Shown piece after piece: positions 6,007-6,068 of a stretch of DNA of 6,068 bases. The position numbers were made by a program, and so were the translations under genes. The DNA comes from Planctomycetota bacterium (lineage in GTDB: Bacteria > Planctomycetota > Phycisphaerae > UBA1845 > PWPN01): NCBI GenBank assembly GCA_016209665.1, contig JACQVT010000318.1, positions 1 through 6,068 of the forward strand, given 5' to 3'. Each line of letters begins with the position of its first letter. The stretch's first letter is position 1. The notes under the pieces were generated by a model. That model did not search any database. It was not told where the DNA came from and saw nothing but the letters and a program-made list of their open reading frames with translations.

Positions 6007-6068
6007 ACGGAATGACCGGCAAGATGCCGGTCCCACACGGAATGACCGGCAAGATGCCGGTCCCACAC
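5984..6068. repeat. Tandem array of a 30-bp hairpin repeat (2.8 units, reaches the window edge)
   Basis: Units start at 5984, 6014 and 6044; the last is cut after 25 bases. Each is GACCGGC, a 5-base loop, GCCGGTC and then CCACACGGAAT. The first unit has loop TGGAA; the second and third are identical where visible, with loop AAGAT. Units abut with no unique spacers, so this is not CRISPR. It fits a REP/BIME-type intergenic element. Because 30 is a multiple of three, the array yields open frames with repetitive translations that should not be annotated as genes. Confidence 0.85.

Noticed and set aside
5077..6015. Overlapping plus-strand frame within the racemase-like gene
   Set aside because: Low-complexity Gly/Arg/Ala shadow in another frame that extends into the repeats.
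4586..6052. 488-codon minus-strand frame opposite the racemase-like gene
   Set aside because: The translation is Arg/His/Pro-rich, starts inside the tandem repeat array and runs antisense to an enzyme with a complete active site.
5770..6066. Small minus-strand frame with a repeated MGPASCRSFRV-like start
   Set aside because: The repeated residues are just the translated 30-bp array; there is no independent coding evidence.
5984..6068. CRISPR array
   Set aside because: Units are directly abutting 30-bp copies with no unique spacers, and no cas gene is seen.

Overview
The window looks like chromosomal DNA from a high-GC bacterium. Hand counts give about 69% GC in one stretch and about 60% in another. 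A planctomycete is my best guess. The reasons are the high GC, the weak Shine-Dalgarno signals, a lineage-type lipoprotein beside surE, and dense short interspersed hairpin repeats. No phylogenetic marker in the window proves this.

Layout, left to right. (1) 1-157, minus: the first 52 codons of surE, which runs off the left edge. (2) 167-619, minus: a small cysteine-rich lipoprotein whose stop lies 9 nt before the surE start, so the two probably share a transcript. (3) 620-919: no gene; it holds a G-run motif, a GCCGGC hairpin and a purine-biased stretch. (4) 920-4312, minus: one long gene for a single-chain type IIG (Eco57I-like) restriction-modification enzyme. It is interrupted by one in-frame amber codon (1805-1807), exactly where the methyltransferase region passes into the DNA-recognition region. 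Both halves are otherwise intact and share one frame. (5) 4313-4801: a divergent intergenic region packed with small palindromes and repeats. (6) 4802-5908, plus: an enolase-superfamily enzyme of the o-succinylbenzoate synthase / N-acylamino acid racemase type, with all catalytic residues present. (7) 5909-6068: an inverted pair and a 30-bp tandem array of a hairpin repeat; a solitary diverged relative lies at 4574-4597, on the other side of the enzyme gene.

The genes do not form one pathway. SurE plus lipoprotein and the menC-like enzyme look like ordinary chromosomal genes. The restriction-modification gene is an accessory defence gene standing alone between them. I see no multi-gene defence system and no convincing new system. 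The points most worth checking are the amber codon in an otherwise well-preserved type IIG enzyme, the lower GC of its recognition part, and the nested families of small hairpin repeats.
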